Below, in pieces: positions 34,826 to 43,881 of a DNA stretch of 64,000 nucleotides (the stretch's first letter is position 1; every line of letters starts with the position of its first letter). The DNA is from Xanthobacter autotrophicus Py2 (GTDB taxonomy: Bacteria > Pseudomonadota > Alphaproteobacteria > Rhizobiales > Xanthobacteraceae). Made by a program: the position numbers and the translations under genes. The stretch is from the NCBI GenBank assembly GCA_000017645.1, contig CP000781.1, positions 3,769,501 to 3,833,500 on the forward strand, read 5' to 3'. The notes beneath the pieces were generated by a model. That model was given only the letters and a program-made list of their open reading frames with translations, was not told where the DNA came from and did not search any database.

Positions 34826-35836
34826 CTATTTCTTCTCGAAGGGGTAGATGACGTTCCAGTCGCTCTTCATGTCGACCACGGTCCAGCCGCGCCGGGGGGC
34901 CTCGTCGAGGGCCTTGTCGAGCCGCCCGAACGGGGAGGCGCGGTCATAGGCCCATTCCCGCTCGGCGTCGGTATGATGGACGATGAGGCCGAAGCGAGGT
35001 CCTGAGTTCAGCGTCGTCCATTGCAGCATCTGCAGGTCGCCGTCCGAATTGCCGGCGGCGAAGACCGGACGCCGGCCGATGAAGCGATTGATGCCCACCG
35101 GCTTGCCGGACCCGTCGTCCACGAACTCGACGGCGGGCAGCTTCACGATTTCAGGCTTGTCGCCGTCGAGGCGGAATTCGGTCTTTCCGGACGATCCCAC
35201 GATCTGCTCGGGCGGTATGCCATAGATGCCCGGCGCCCACGGCCGCATGAACTCGATGCCGCCGCCGGAGACGATGAAGGTCCGAAACCCGTTCGCCCGA
35301 AGATAGGCGAGCAATTCCAGCATGGGCTGGAAGACGAGGTCGGTATAGGGGCGGTCAAAGCGGGGATGGCGGGCGGTGGTGATCCAGTCGGTTACCAGCG
35401 CGCCGAAGTCCGACACGCTCATCCCGGCATGGGTGGCGGCCACGATTTCCAGCAACCCTTTCTCACCGGCGCCCGCCAGGGTCTTCATGTCGCCCTCGAG
35501 CACGGCCTTGAAGGGTTGCTTGTCCTTCCATTCGGGATGGTCCTTGGCCAGGGCGCGGATGCGGTCGAAGGCGAACGCCGCCTGGAAATAGGCCGGCTGC
35601 TCGCTCCACAGGGTGCCGTCATTGTCGAAAACGGCGATGCGGTCCTCGACCGGCACGAAGTCCGGGCCGCCGTCCCGGGAGGTACGGGCGACGAAGTCGA
35701 CGATCGCGGCCTTCGTGGCGCCCTGGTTCCAGGAGGGAAGGGGATCGGTCTGCGCATGCGCCAGCGGCACGGCGACCAGCGCCAGCAAGGCCATGACCAG
35801 GAAGCGGCGTGTCAGGGGCAGTATCATCGCGCGCAT
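34826..35836 (-). CDS. HAD-family exported phosphatase-like protein
   Basis: A 336-residue protein with a signal peptide (RRFLVMALLALVAVPLAHA) and the haloacid-dehalogenase core: IAVFDNDGTLWSEQ (nucleophile Asp and acid Asp), FIVSGGG (Ser), and GNSDGDLQML (C-terminal Asp pair). The family contains exported phosphatases and a phosphoserine-phosphatase-like subgroup. An AGGAG site precedes the ATG at 35836. It lies between the sulfatase and SphA-like genes on the same strand, but gaps of 340 and 210 bases make a single operon uncertain. Confidence 0.82.
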   Translation of the reverse strand: MRAMILPLTRRFLVMALLALVAVPLAHAQTDPLPSWNQGATKAAIVDFVARTSRDGGPDFVPVEDRIAVFDNDGTLWSEQPAYFQAAFAFDRIRALAKDHPEWKDKQPFKAVLEGDMKTLAGAGEKGLLEIVAATHAGMSVSDFGALVTDWITTARHPRFDRPYTDLVFQPMLELLAYLRANGFRTFIVSGGGIEFMRPWAPGIYGIPPEQIVGSSGKTEFRLDGDKPEIVKLPAVEFVDDGSGKPVGINRFIGRRPVFAAGNSDGDLQMLQWTTLNSGPRFGLIVHHTDAEREWAYDRASPFGRLDKALDEAPRRGWTVVDMKSDWNVIYPFEKK

Positions 35837-36048
35837 CGCTAGCTCCTGCTGTTCCGGCTTGTCCCGGCGGTCCGCGGGGCACACGGGGAAAGGCTGCCTG
35901 GCTTATGAAGAGGTCTTCAACATGTCCGGCCGTGTGCCGGAACAATTCTTCGCGTCAGGAGAGATTTGGGGGCAATTAAATACCGTGCCGCGTTCTCGTG
36001 AGCGCGAAACCTGCGTCGGTGACGGACATCTCTGGCGGATCGAGCGGC

Positions 36049-37035
36049 TCATTTCGCCCCCGTCAGCGGAAAGGCCACTGTGAAGTAGCCGGCCGTGCCT
36101 TCAAGACGGTTCACCACGTCGAACTCGCGATAGATTTTCACGCGCGTCGACAACGGTGTGCCAGCGAACTCAAAATTGTAGGCAACGGTCCCACCGAGCG
36201 CAATCGCGCGTCCCTCGAACGGGCCGAGCCGCGCCCCCGGTCCGCTGTCGCCGGTGATCTGGTCGTAAAAGTAGCCCACGAGGCCGAGGGAGAACTGCTT
36301 CGTCAGCATCTTCGTGACGGCCCACTCGGCGTGGAACTCGGTACCGGTGGTGTACTCAGTCACCGGGTTGGTGCCGTTGAAGGTGACGCCAACCGCAGCC
36401 GAGGCCTCCCAGCCGCTGGTCGGGTCGAGCCAGGTGATCGCGCCCGAAACATCGGCTGCGACGCGGTGGAAGGCGAGGTTCGCGATCTCCCCTTCCCGGT
36501 AGTCGCCCACCGGTATGTTGAGAAGGCCAGTGACGTTCCAGTGCCAATTTCCGGAATGCCAGCCGAGCGACATTGTGGCTACCGGATCGCCGAAGATGAA
36601 GGCGCTGTCGGTCGCCCGGCGAGAGACGGGATTGACCGCTACCGGATTGACCAGCACGTCGGCAGACACGTCGGGCTGGCCGAGCGGTAGCAATAAACCG
36701 ACGGCGAGGTTGCCGCCGAAGACCTCCGTGGGCAGCACCCAGGTGGCGGTCAGGAAGTCCGCGACGATCTGAGCATTCACCTCGGCGAGAATCTGCCCGC
36801 CCGAAGGAAACTGCTTATTTCCGCCGATGCTGCCGCTGTAATAGTAGACGTCGTCCTGCACGTAGAAGCCGGGGGGCGGGATATAGCCCGCCATGGGGCC
36901 GCGGCCGCCAAGCAGGTAGAAGCCGATGCCATTCTCGGCGGCCTCGGCGGGGGCGGGCGCGAGAGACAAGACCGCGAGGCTGGAGAGGCCCGCGGCGAAG
37001 GTTGCCGCATGCGCAGACCGCTCTTTTGTCCGCAT
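36049..37035 (-). CDS. SphA-like outer-membrane protein (phenol MetA-degradation family)
   Basis: A 328-residue exported beta-barrel-type protein. A signal peptide (about 1-32) is followed by alternating hydrophobic strands (ATMSLGWHSGNWHWNVTGLL, FSLGLVGYFYDQITGDSG) and ends with a terminal strand (TAGYFTVAFPLTGAK). This matches the Phenol_MetA_deg/SphA family of outer-membrane proteins seen beside aromatic-compound or lipid-related genes. GGGAGG ribosome site before the ATG. It precedes (in transcription follows) the HlyD and DUF3302 genes on the same strand. Confidence 0.78.
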   Translation of the reverse strand: MRTKERSAHAATFAAGLSSLAVLSLAPAPAEAAENGIGFYLLGGRGPMAGYIPPPGFYVQDDVYYYSGSIGGNKQFPSGGQILAEVNAQIVADFLTATWVLPTEVFGGNLAVGLLLPLGQPDVSADVLVNPVAVNPVSRRATDSAFIFGDPVATMSLGWHSGNWHWNVTGLLNIPVGDYREGEIANLAFHRVAADVSGAITWLDPTSGWEASAAVGVTFNGTNPVTEYTTGTEFHAEWAVTKMLTKQFSLGLVGYFYDQITGDSGPGARLGPFEGRAIALGGTVAYNFEFAGTPLSTRVKIYREFDVVNRLEGTAGYFTVAFPLTGAK

Positions 37036-37092
37036 GGCTTCCTCCCTATTCGTGATACCTGCAGCAAGGCGAACGCATTCCTGACGGTACCC

Positions 37093-38034
37093 TCAATAGG
37101 GCCAGATGTAGTTCAGAATCGCCTGTTGACGCAGTATGACCTGACGGATCACGTGGCTAAGCTTCACGTGTTCGGTATAGATCGCCGCGCTGCCCACGCT
37201 GCCGGCCGGCAGGCGGTCCTCCAGCGTCGGGTCGTCGAGCGTCGCGCGTACAACGAACGGCTCGGGCGTCAGGTCCCGGTTCTCGGCGGCGGAACCGGAC
37301 GGCGCGGTCTGTCCGGGTGCGATGGCCTGGAGCACGCTCTCGACACGACCGGTAAAGACCTGCCCGGGCAGAAGCTTGAAGGTGATCTCCACCTTCTGCC
37401 CCGGTTCGATATAGCGTGCATAGTTCTGCGGAACCTGAATGATGGTGACCGCCTCGGTGGTATCGATGAAGGCCATCACCGGAGACACCGCCAGGTTCGA
37501 CACGCGCGCGCCCTTGCGCAGCGCCAGATTGGTGACATAGCCATCCGCCGGAGCGCGGACGATCGTCTTGTCGAGGTTCCAGCGGGCACCATCGACCTGC
37601 GCCCTGAGCCGGTCCACCTCGCTCTGACGCTCTTCGACGTTGAATTCCGGCGCCGCCTGCTTCCGGGCCAGCTCGGTCATCTGGGCAAGGCGGGTCTCGG
37701 CGAGCTTCAGCTGCGCTTCCAGCGCGCGCAGCTGGGCTGAGTAGGGCGTGGGATCGATGCGGAACAGGACATCGCCGGCCTTGAGGGACACGTTGGGCGA
37801 GACCGTGACCTCGATCACTTCTCCGCTCACGTCGGGAACGATGGAAACGGAGTGCCGCCCGATGATGGCGCCGCCTGTCGGGGCACCCCATCCCATGGGT
37901 ATGAAGAGCGCGACGTTCAGCAGCACCAGCACGGGGATGGGGGACAGTTTCCAGAGCAGGGTGTTGGGAATGATCTTCAGCCAGATCAGGGTGACGAGGA
38001 TCGCGATATAGAGGTTCAGCAGCAGGACGATCAT
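37093..38034 (-). CDS. HlyD/AaeA-family membrane fusion protein
   Basis: A 313-residue inner-membrane adaptor. Two N-terminal hydrophobic segments (IVLLLNLYIAILVTLIWL and PIPVLVLLNVALFIPMGW) precede the biotinyl-lipoyl half DVSGEVIEVTVSPNVSLKAG, a helical hairpin (QLRALEAQLKLAETRLAQM), and a second half (RAPADGYVTNLALRKGARVS). It overlaps the upstream DUF3302 gene by four bases (ATGA). The YiaV-YiaW pair of E. coli has the same arrangement; function there is also unresolved. No obvious transporter partner is adjacent. Confidence 0.85.
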   Translation of the reverse strand: MIVLLLNLYIAILVTLIWLKIIPNTLLWKLSPIPVLVLLNVALFIPMGWGAPTGGAIIGRHSVSIVPDVSGEVIEVTVSPNVSLKAGDVLFRIDPTPYSAQLRALEAQLKLAETRLAQMTELARKQAAPEFNVEERQSEVDRLRAQVDGARWNLDKTIVRAPADGYVTNLALRKGARVSNLAVSPVMAFIDTTEAVTIIQVPQNYARYIEPGQKVEITFKLLPGQVFTGRVESVLQAIAPGQTAPSGSAAENRDLTPEPFVVRATLDDPTLEDRLPAGSVGSAAIYTEHVKLSHVIRQVILRQQAILNYIWPY

Positions 38035-38282
38035 TGCGCCGCCTCCTGTTTGCGCTCCGGCCGGGCGGGCACGTCCACATAGGCCCAGATGAGCGCAATG
38101 GGCCACAGCACGAAGCCGCAGAGGAGCGTCACCCAGCCGGCGACCGAAACCGCCTCCGCCCAGGGGTGGGAGCGCCGCCGGGCGATGGCGCCAGGCGTCA
38201 TCCCGAGGATGACGAAGAGCGCCACGGCGGAAGCGATGACGACGACGAGGACGATGATGGCGAAGATATCGATGAAGGCCAT
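38031..38282 (-). CDS. DUF3302 small membrane protein
   Basis: An 83-residue protein with two hydrophobic segments (about residues 4-27 and 45-70), matching DUF3302 (YiaW/YibI). It pairs with the HlyD-type gene that overlaps its end. I chose the ATG at 38282, which has GGGGAG a few bases upstream; a longer start at 38303 would add seven residues. Function unknown. Confidence 0.78.
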   Translation of the reverse strand: MAFIDIFAIIVLVVVIASAVALFVILGMTPGAIARRRSHPWAEAVSVAGWVTLLCGFVLWPIALIWAYVDVPARPERKQEAAQ

Positions 38283-38734
38283 GATCCCACTCCCCTGCAT
38301 CAATGCGCAGGCGCCGACCCTGCATTGAACCTCTGTCAGCAGTTCAAAGCATACACGAGGTTCTCCTCAAAGAAGGTCGATCGATAGCTGGTATCTGTTG
38401 CCGACTTTGCGTCCAATGAAGTTAATTGCGGCAGGCCATAGTGTCAGAGTTTTTCGGGAGACCATAGTGGTCAATAATATTTGAATGCCGGTCGCAGGTA
38501 TGTTGATGCGTATTTCGCAATTTGAGACGGCCCGTTTCATTTTTCGAACGGAGACATGGCCCTCCCGCTTTCGAAGGGCAGGATTGACGGAGGTTGCGTG
38601 ATCCAGCGTGGTGCCTGCGCAGGACGTTGCAGCGGTACGAACTGACCCGCACTGTCGCCCGTCGCGACGAAAGGCGTTTCGTCTAAGGCCAAGTTGTGCG
38701 CCCGAACATCGCCGACTGCCGTTGCCCGATGACT
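38283..38734. other. Intergenic region before the DUF3302-HlyD pair
   Basis: About 450 bases upstream of the DUF3302 gene and downstream of a minus-strand membrane-protein gene. No coding frame looks real. The sequence at 38340-38560 is AT-richer than average and probably holds the promoter of the DUF3302-HlyD-SphA unit. Confidence 0.4.
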
Positions 38735-39559
38735 TCAGCGCGGCAACGGGGGAATGTTGACGCCGCCCTTGAAGCCTTGAATTGTCCAGTCATAGACTGC
38801 AGTTCCAGTGCGGATGTAGCCGAGGCGGGCAGAGGCAAGGTCAAGTATCTCAATGATGACCCATGTCCACATGGCCGTCAAAACCACGATCAACACGATC
38901 GAAGCCTGCTTCTTGAGCCCGAATTGATAGCCAAGACAGCCCATGCTGAGCAATGTCATACCGATGAGGAGCCAGAACAGCTGGGGCGGCAACGTAATAT
39001 AGTACGCGAATCGCTCACTGGTCCCGGCGTCGAATGTGTCATTCAAGGCGCTCATCAAGGCCGCCGACACCGGGTTTGGCTGTTCACGCACGATGGCCGA
39101 CAGATGACCCCACATCTGCGACTGAATCGCATTGGAACGTTGGTTGAGTGCGTCTATCGCGGCCGGATCGCGGTTTGCCCTGACGAAGTCGGCGCGCACC
39201 TGAACATAGTCTTCGAGCAGGCTTGCAATAGCGTCGCCCCGCGCATTGCCCACGGCCTTGGCCCTGAGCCAGGCCGTGCCAATGGCATTGGCTTCGGTAA
39301 CACTACCTTGCCGGTGTTCGCTGAACCGGCTGTTGGCAAAGGAAAGGGTGAGGGCCAGGACGAAAGCGAGCAGCCCCAACATTCCGCCCACGATCACTCC
39401 GACCGCCTCCGGGTTCGCCTGCCGCGTTGCGCCGCGTCGACCAAGCCAGAATCCGATACCGTGCGCAGCCAGCTGCGCGATAAACAGAATGAGACCGAAG
39501 GCGAATACGCTTGTCTCGGCGATCGCGAGAGCCAAACCCATGACGAAGCACCAGATCAT
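38735..39559 (-). CDS. DUF4239/bestrophin-like membrane protein
   Basis: A 274-residue membrane protein with hydrophobic segments at about residues 4-34, 50-72, 190-212 and 216-240, and a helical soluble domain in between (NAIGTAWLRAKAVGN and the following Asp/Arg-rich stretch). This layout and the SFANSRFSEHRQGSVTEANA segment match DUF4239 bestrophin-like proteins. No ribosome site stands out before the ATG at 39559; a downstream ATG at 39538 is an alternative. Single-gene unit. Confidence 0.72.
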   Translation of the reverse strand: MIWCFVMGLALAIAETSVFAFGLILFIAQLAAHGIGFWLGRRGATRQANPEAVGVIVGGMLGLLAFVLALTLSFANSRFSEHRQGSVTEANAIGTAWLRAKAVGNARGDAIASLLEDYVQVRADFVRANRDPAAIDALNQRSNAIQSQMWGHLSAIVREQPNPVSAALMSALNDTFDAGTSERFAYYITLPPQLFWLLIGMTLLSMGCLGYQFGLKKQASIVLIVVLTAMWTWVIIEILDLASARLGYIRTGTAVYDWTIQGFKGGVNIPPLPR

Positions 39560-39860
39560 GACTGAACATTCAGGAGAAATAGTCGGATTCTATACACTGC
39601 GCCAGTCCGTCCAGCCGGACGTCATTTGAAGCTGCGGCCCGACGAAAAGAATCCGCGCTTCAGCTCTTGTGCAGGGAAGGTGCTCATGACGCCGGAGAGC
39701 TCACCGCAGCCGCCCACCATGATCCGGGCCGAGCTTTCGCGGACCAGCCTCCCGAACCTCGGCGGCGGGTTGGCGCACCCGAAAACGTCATCACCGATGG
39801 CCGAAATCACCACGCTACCGGCGACAGAGATCGACGCAAAATGCGCTTGCACGCATATGC
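39560..39860. other. Region upstream of arsR-type gene
   Basis: About 300 bases. A minus-strand frame at 39622-39864 (80 residues) has fairly natural composition but matches nothing I know, and no ribosome site is clear; I do not call it. The right end carries CGCATATGCG (39852-39861), a perfect 10-base palindrome just outside the operator described separately. Confidence 0.35.
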
Positions 39861-39885
39861 GCATGAGAGTAACTATCTCTCATGC
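39861..39885. promoter_or_regulatory. Palindromic operator covering the arsR start codon
   Basis: GCATGAGAG - 7 bases - CTCTCATGC is a perfect inverted repeat with 9-base arms. The right arm includes the ATG of the ArsR-family gene (39882-39884). ArsR-type dimers bind such palindromes, so autorepression by blocking promoter and translation start is likely. A second palindrome, CGCATATGCG, adjoins it. Confidence 0.65.
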
Positions 39886-40181
39886 AGTCCGCTCTCACCC
39901 TCCTGTCGGCCCTCGCCGAGCCCACCCGCCTCGCGGCGGTCCGCCTCCTTTGGGATGGGCGGGAGCATTGTGTCTGCGAGCTCGTGCGCGTCCTCGGCGT
40001 GACCCAATCCCGCATGTCGCGCCATATGGCGGTGCTCAAGCAGGCCGGCGTCGTGGTGGATCGGCGGGATGCCCAATGGGTGCGGTACCGTCGTAATCCC
40101 GAATTGCCGGCCGAGCAGGCGGCGATCATCAATGCAGTCCTCATCAGTCTCGACGCGACATCGAACAGGAGAGCCGCATGA
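39882..40181 (+). CDS. ArsR-family metalloregulatory repressor
   Basis: A 99-residue winged-helix repressor. The metal-binding-type motif CVCEL (Cys31-Cys33 in EHCVCELVRVLG) on the recognition-region helix is characteristic of arsenic/antimony-sensing ArsR proteins, followed by the HTH VTQSRMSRHMAVLKQAGVV. It overlaps the permease gene by four bases (ATGA) and is preceded by the palindromic operator. Ligand likely As(III)/Sb(III) or a related soft metal or organoarsenical. Confidence 0.9.
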   Translation: MQSALTLLSALAEPTRLAAVRLLWDGREHCVCELVRVLGVTQSRMSRHMAVLKQAGVVVDRRDAQWVRYRRNPELPAEQAAIINAVLISLDATSNRRAA

Positions 40182-41242
40182 GCGCCGACCTGTCATTGAC
40201 CGGGCGCAAGCCGCCCCGGGAGGCATCTCCCCTCGTCTGGGCGGCGGCAACGGTCGCGGCTATCGCCCTCTGGTTCGTGGTCTACGCCCAGCTCGCGCCG
40301 TTCTCCCAATGGTTGGTGGCCCGCCTGCCGGTGGAGCCGGGCAGCCATCTTGCCGAAGCGGTGGCATTCTTCGTCTACGACACGCCCAAGGTGCTGATGC
40401 TGCTGACCCTGGTGGTGTTCGCCATGGGCGTGGTGCGCAGCTTCTTCTCGGCCGAGCGCACCCGTGCGCTGCTCGCCGGAAAGCGCGAGGGGCTCGGCAA
40501 TATCGCGGCCGCTGGCCTCGGCATCGTCACGCCTTTCTGCTCCTGCTCGGCGGTGCCGCTGTTCGTCGGCTTTGTCTCCGCCGGCGTGCCCCTCGGCGTT
40601 ACGTTTTCCTTCCTCATCGCCGCGCCCATGGTCAATGAGGTGGCGCTGGGTCTGCTGTTCGCGCTCGTGGGCTGGAAGGTGGCGCTCACCTATCTGGCCT
40701 TCGGCCTCGCTGTGGCCATCGTCGCCGGCTGGGTCATTGGCCGGCTGCACCTGGAAGGCTGGCTGGAAGACTGGGTGCGCAATGTGCGCGCCGCTCCGGT
40801 CGAGCTGCCGCCAAACGGCATGACGCTGGTGGATCGCATCAGGGCGGGCCTCGACGCGGTGCGCGACATCGTCGGCAAGGTCTGGATGTGGATCATCGCC
40901 GGCATCGCCGCGGGCGCCTTCATCCACGGCTTCGTGCCGGCGGATCTGCTCGCCTCCATCATGGGGCGGGATGCGTGGTGGTCGGTTCCGGCGGCGGTCC
41001 TGTTGGGCATTCCCATGTATTCCAATGCCGCAGGCATCATCCCGGTGGTGGAAGCTCTGCTGGCCAAGGGCGCTGCGCTGGGCACCGTGCTCGCCTTCAT
41101 GATGGCAGTCATCGCCCTGTCGCTGCCGGAAATGATCATCCTGCGCAAAGTGTTGAGCCTGAAGCTGATCGCCGTGTTCATCGGTGTGGTTGGCGCCGGC
41201 ATCCTCGCCGTGGGCTTCCTGTTCAACGCGCTGTTTTCCTGA
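40178..41242 (+). CDS. ArsP-like permease (DUF318 family)
   Basis: A 354-residue permease with eight to ten hydrophobic segments. The conserved cysteine motif TPFCSCSAVPLFVG near residue 124 and the mirrored segment LGIPMYSNAAGIIPVVEA near residue 281 are diagnostic for DUF318/ArsP permeases, which include an exporter of trivalent organoarsenicals. It is translationally coupled to the ArsR-type gene, strengthening an arsenic- or metal-related export role. The thioredoxin-like gene follows 18 bases later. Confidence 0.88.
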   Translation: MSADLSLTGRKPPREASPLVWAAATVAAIALWFVVYAQLAPFSQWLVARLPVEPGSHLAEAVAFFVYDTPKVLMLLTLVVFAMGVVRSFFSAERTRALLAGKREGLGNIAAAGLGIVTPFCSCSAVPLFVGFVSAGVPLGVTFSFLIAAPMVNEVALGLLFALVGWKVALTYLAFGLAVAIVAGWVIGRLHLEGWLEDWVRNVRAAPVELPPNGMTLVDRIRAGLDAVRDIVGKVWMWIIAGIAAGAFIHGFVPADLLASIMGRDAWWSVPAAVLLGIPMYSNAAGIIPVVEALLAKGAALGTVLAFMMAVIALSLPEMIILRKVLSLKLIAVFIGVVGAGILAVGFLFNALFS

Positions 41243-41260
41243 AACAAAAAGGCACAAGCC

Positions 41261-41497
41261 ATGAAGGACGTGAAGGTGCTCGGCCCCGGCTGCTCCCGCT
41301 GCGAGGCCACGGCGCAGATGGTGCGGGATGAGGCGGCCAAGCTCGGGCTCGACGTCACGGTGGAAAAGGTCACCGACTATGCGCTGATCGCCGGCTACGG
41401 CATCGCCTCGACCCCCGGCATCGTCATCGACGGCAAGGTGGTGCACGCCGGCGGCCTGCCGAAACCGGATGATGTCGCCCGCTGGCTCGCGGCCTGA
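41261..41497 (+). CDS. Small thioredoxin-like redox protein
   Basis: A 78-residue protein with the active-site motif GPGCSRCEAT (CxxC at residues 11-14) and the cis-Pro loop STPGIVIDGKVV, matching the short redox-active disulfide (MTH895/TM0996) family commonly paired with DUF318 permeases. It probably serves as the redox or metal-thiol partner of the permease. Last gene of the three-gene operon. Confidence 0.88.
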   Translation: MKDVKVLGPGCSRCEATAQMVRDEAAKLGLDVTVEKVTDYALIAGYGIASTPGIVIDGKVVHAGGLPKPDDVARWLAA

Positions 41498-41961
41498 GCG
41501 TCTATACGGTTCGCAGGGCTGCTCCGTCCGCTCTCCCTGCGCGATGATCGGGAGGCATCGCCGCGCAGCGGCCTCAGCAGGACTTTCGCGTCGTGCTGCG
41601 GCGACGGCATCCGGCCTCAAGCTCATCGGTCCCCGTAAGCGCCACGGGGCATGGTTTTTGGGTGGTTGACGCTCAAGTCGGACAAGAGGATGCCATTGAT
41701 GGCGGCCTCGCAGGCCACCCACTCGCCTCCCTCAGTTGAGTGCGACCCGTGAGAAGACCGTCAATTTAGTCTAAGGTATTGATATATTTGGTGGCCCGGC
41801 AGGACGGACAATAAGTTGAAATACTGATTATAATTCAATTGTATGGCTCGATATCAATTTGATAGATACCAGCAAAAATACCAGCAAATCACGACGTTGG
41901 CCCCTGGATGGCACCTTTCGGGATTTGCCGGGACCAGGCGGGATTGGGTGAGACGCGACCG
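41498..41961. other. AT-rich junction region left of an integrase remnant
   Basis: About 460 bases. From 41750 to 41880 the sequence is very AT-rich compared with the rest, containing the direct repeat TACCAGCAAA twice (AGATACCAGCAAAAATACCAGCAAATC). It immediately follows the downstream end of an integrase remnant, so it may be an old attachment junction. No coding frame is convincing. Confidence 0.5.
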
Positions 41962-42100
41962 TTAGGCCGCCTCCCACACCTTTACTGCGAGAGCGGCCTT
42001 GTCCTGAGGCGGTAACCGGCCGTAGCGGCTCGCGACCATCTCCGGCGTATCCTGAATCGCATAGCTTGCCTGTTCGTAGGAGCCGGCGGCTATGAACCGC
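41962..42100 (-). pseudogene. C-terminal remnant of a tyrosine integrase
   Basis: Read on the minus strand, the frame ends GSYEQASYAIQDTPEMVASR followed by YGRLPPQDKAALAVKVWEAA and a stop at 41964-41962. This is the characteristic tail of a site-specific tyrosine recombinase after its catalytic Tyr region. The upstream part is replaced by the stop of the DUF2269 gene on the same strand, so the rest of the integrase is missing. Confidence 0.7.
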
Positions 42101-42589
42101 TCATCCACCGAAGGTGAAGGTCGGGAGGCTCGGTCGGGTGATCATCAGCCAGAAAATGCTGGCGACTGCAGTGAACGCTGGAAAGCCGAACGCGAACCAG
42201 GTCCAGAACAGACGGTGATAGGCCGCGGGGAGCGGCAAGCCGGTCGAAGATGCAGCTGCCGCGAGGTCGCGCATGCGCATCTGCATCCACACCACCGGCA
42301 ACCAGAATGCGCCTGTGAGGAGATAGAGCAGGATCGACAGCACGATCCACCCCTCTCCCAGGGAATACCCCGCGTTCCAAGCCAGCAGAGCGCCGCTGAT
42401 GGGCTGGAGGACGACGGCCGTGGCGGTGAAGATGAAATCCGCGAGCACCACGATGCGCGCCACCGCGGCGATGGTGGCGGCGGAACCCGTGCGGTGGGCG
42501 GCGACCATGAAGAAGGCGATGCCGGCCCCCGTCCCCAGAAGGACCGTGGCGCCGAGAATGTGCAGATATTTCAGAAGGAAATAGTCCAT
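42101..42589 (-). CDS. DUF2269 integral membrane protein
   Basis: A 162-residue membrane protein with four hydrophobic segments and the DUF2269 start (MDYFLLKYLHILGATVLLGTG) and end (ITRPSLPTFTF). Function unknown; the family occurs beside SDR/DoxX proteins and copper-like membrane genes. Its start ATG shares one base with the stop of the SDR-DoxX gene, so the two are cotranscribed. Confidence 0.85.
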   Translation of the reverse strand: MDYFLLKYLHILGATVLLGTGAGIAFFMVAAHRTGSAATIAAVARIVVLADFIFTATAVVLQPISGALLAWNAGYSLGEGWIVLSILLYLLTGAFWLPVVWMQMRMRDLAAAASSTGLPLPAAYHRLFWTWFAFGFPAFTAVASIFWLMITRPSLPTFTFGG

Positions 42590-43881
42590 CACCGGTCGCG
42601 CAGCGTTGCCAGCGCCTGAAGATGCAGGACGAGGACGGGCAGGATCTTGACCAGGGGGCCAAGCGGGTCGAGCCACAGCCGCGGCACCAGTGCGGTCGCG
42701 GCAAGGGCATAGAGCACTGAAAGCCCTGCGCCGCCCAGGAGTGCCAGCCGCGAGGTGCGGCGCCAGGCAATCCCGAGGCCGATGGAGAGGTCGGCCAGCG
42801 CCCCGGCGAGCGCCAGCGGCAGGGCAAGGGGGCCTGTGCCCGCCTCCTGAAGGAAGGCTTCGCCGGCGGAGGCGGCTGGGCCGAGGGAGATCAAGCCGGT
42901 GACGATCCAGAACAGGCTGAGGGCCACCAGCACCACCGGCTTCAGCAGATAAAGCACGGCGAACCAGCGCTCCTGCACGCCGGCCGGCTCCGCCGACAGG
43001 GTCGCTGCCAGGGATTGGGGGACAATGCCCGTCGTCGTCTGCCACGCCTGCGGGTCGCCGGCTGCCCCACGGCGGATCTCCGTCAGGATCGTGCTGCGGA
43101 CCGGCGGGCGCCAGCCGAGCAGCCCGGCGGCATCCCCGAGGCGAAACGCGAGGCCCGCGAGCGTCCCGGAAATGCTCACCGTCCGCGCGGGCGGCCATCC
43201 GAGCCAGGCACGATACGCGCGGATGACGTCGACGAAGGACAGATGCTCCGGCCCGGCGAGGTCGAGCACGACCCGGCCCGGTGCGCCAGGACGCAGAAAG
43301 AAGGCAACGGTCGAGGCCACATCATCGAGCGCGACGATGTCGAGCGGGCCGGTGCCCTTCACCACCGGCAGAACCGGCAATGTGGCGAGTGCGCGGAACA
43401 GGGCGCTGCCGCCATAGGCCCGCCGCCCCACCACGACGGACGGCCGCAGGACCACCCATTCGAGGCGGCTGACCATCAGGGCGGTGTCGCCGACCTGCTT
43501 GGTACGGGAGAAGGCGGTGGGCGTGCCGTCATCGAGCCCGATGGCGGAGACCTGGACGACGCGCCGGATACCGGCTTGCTCGCACGCCAGCGCCAGAGCC
43601 GCGACGGCCGTCGCATGCACGGCTTCCACGCTCTCGCCCGGAGCGTCCTGCAGGAGGCCGGCGCAATTGACCACGGCATCGAGACCGGCGAGGTGAGGCC
43701 TCCAGTCCTGTGCCTTGGCGAGGCGGCTTATATCAAGGTCGTTCCATTCCGCTGCGGGCTGGCTGCGGGCCGCGGTGGCAGTGCGGCGGGCCCAGCCCCG
43801 CACCTGGTGCCCTTCCGCCAGGAGGCGGGCGACCACGGTGGAGCCGATGAGACCCGTCGCGCCGAGCACGCCCACACGCAT
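42589..43881 (-). CDS. SDR oxidoreductase with C-terminal DoxX-like membrane domain
   Basis: A 430-residue fusion. Residues 1-290 are an atypical extended SDR/NAD-epimerase fold: MRVGVLGATGLIGSTVV (nucleotide loop), VVNCAGLLQDAP and KQVGD-type active-site region. Residues 300-430 hold four hydrophobic segments of a DoxX-like domain. A GGGGAG ribosome site lies before the ATG at 43881; upstream residues look non-coding. This arrangement with a DUF2269 protein occurs in other proteobacteria; the substrate is not known. Confidence 0.88.
   Translation of the reverse strand: MRVGVLGATGLIGSTVVARLLAEGHQVRGWARRTATAARSQPAAEWNDLDISRLAKAQDWRPHLAGLDAVVNCAGLLQDAPGESVEAVHATAVAALALACEQAGIRRVVQVSAIGLDDGTPTAFSRTKQVGDTALMVSRLEWVVLRPSVVVGRRAYGGSALFRALATLPVLPVVKGTGPLDIVALDDVASTVAFFLRPGAPGRVVLDLAGPEHLSFVDVIRAYRAWLGWPPARTVSISGTLAGLAFRLGDAAGLLGWRPPVRSTILTEIRRGAAGDPQAWQTTTGIVPQSLAATLSAEPAGVQERWFAVLYLLKPVVLVALSLFWIVTGLISLGPAASAGEAFLQEAGTGPLALPLALAGALADLSIGLGIAWRRTSRLALLGGAGLSVLYALAATALVPRLWLDPLGPLVKILPVLVLHLQALATLRDR

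Noticed and set aside
39622..39864. Minus-strand 80-residue frame upstream of the ArsR-type gene
   Set aside because: Composition is fairly natural but there is no ribosome site, no recognised family and it overlaps the ArsR operator; left uncalled.
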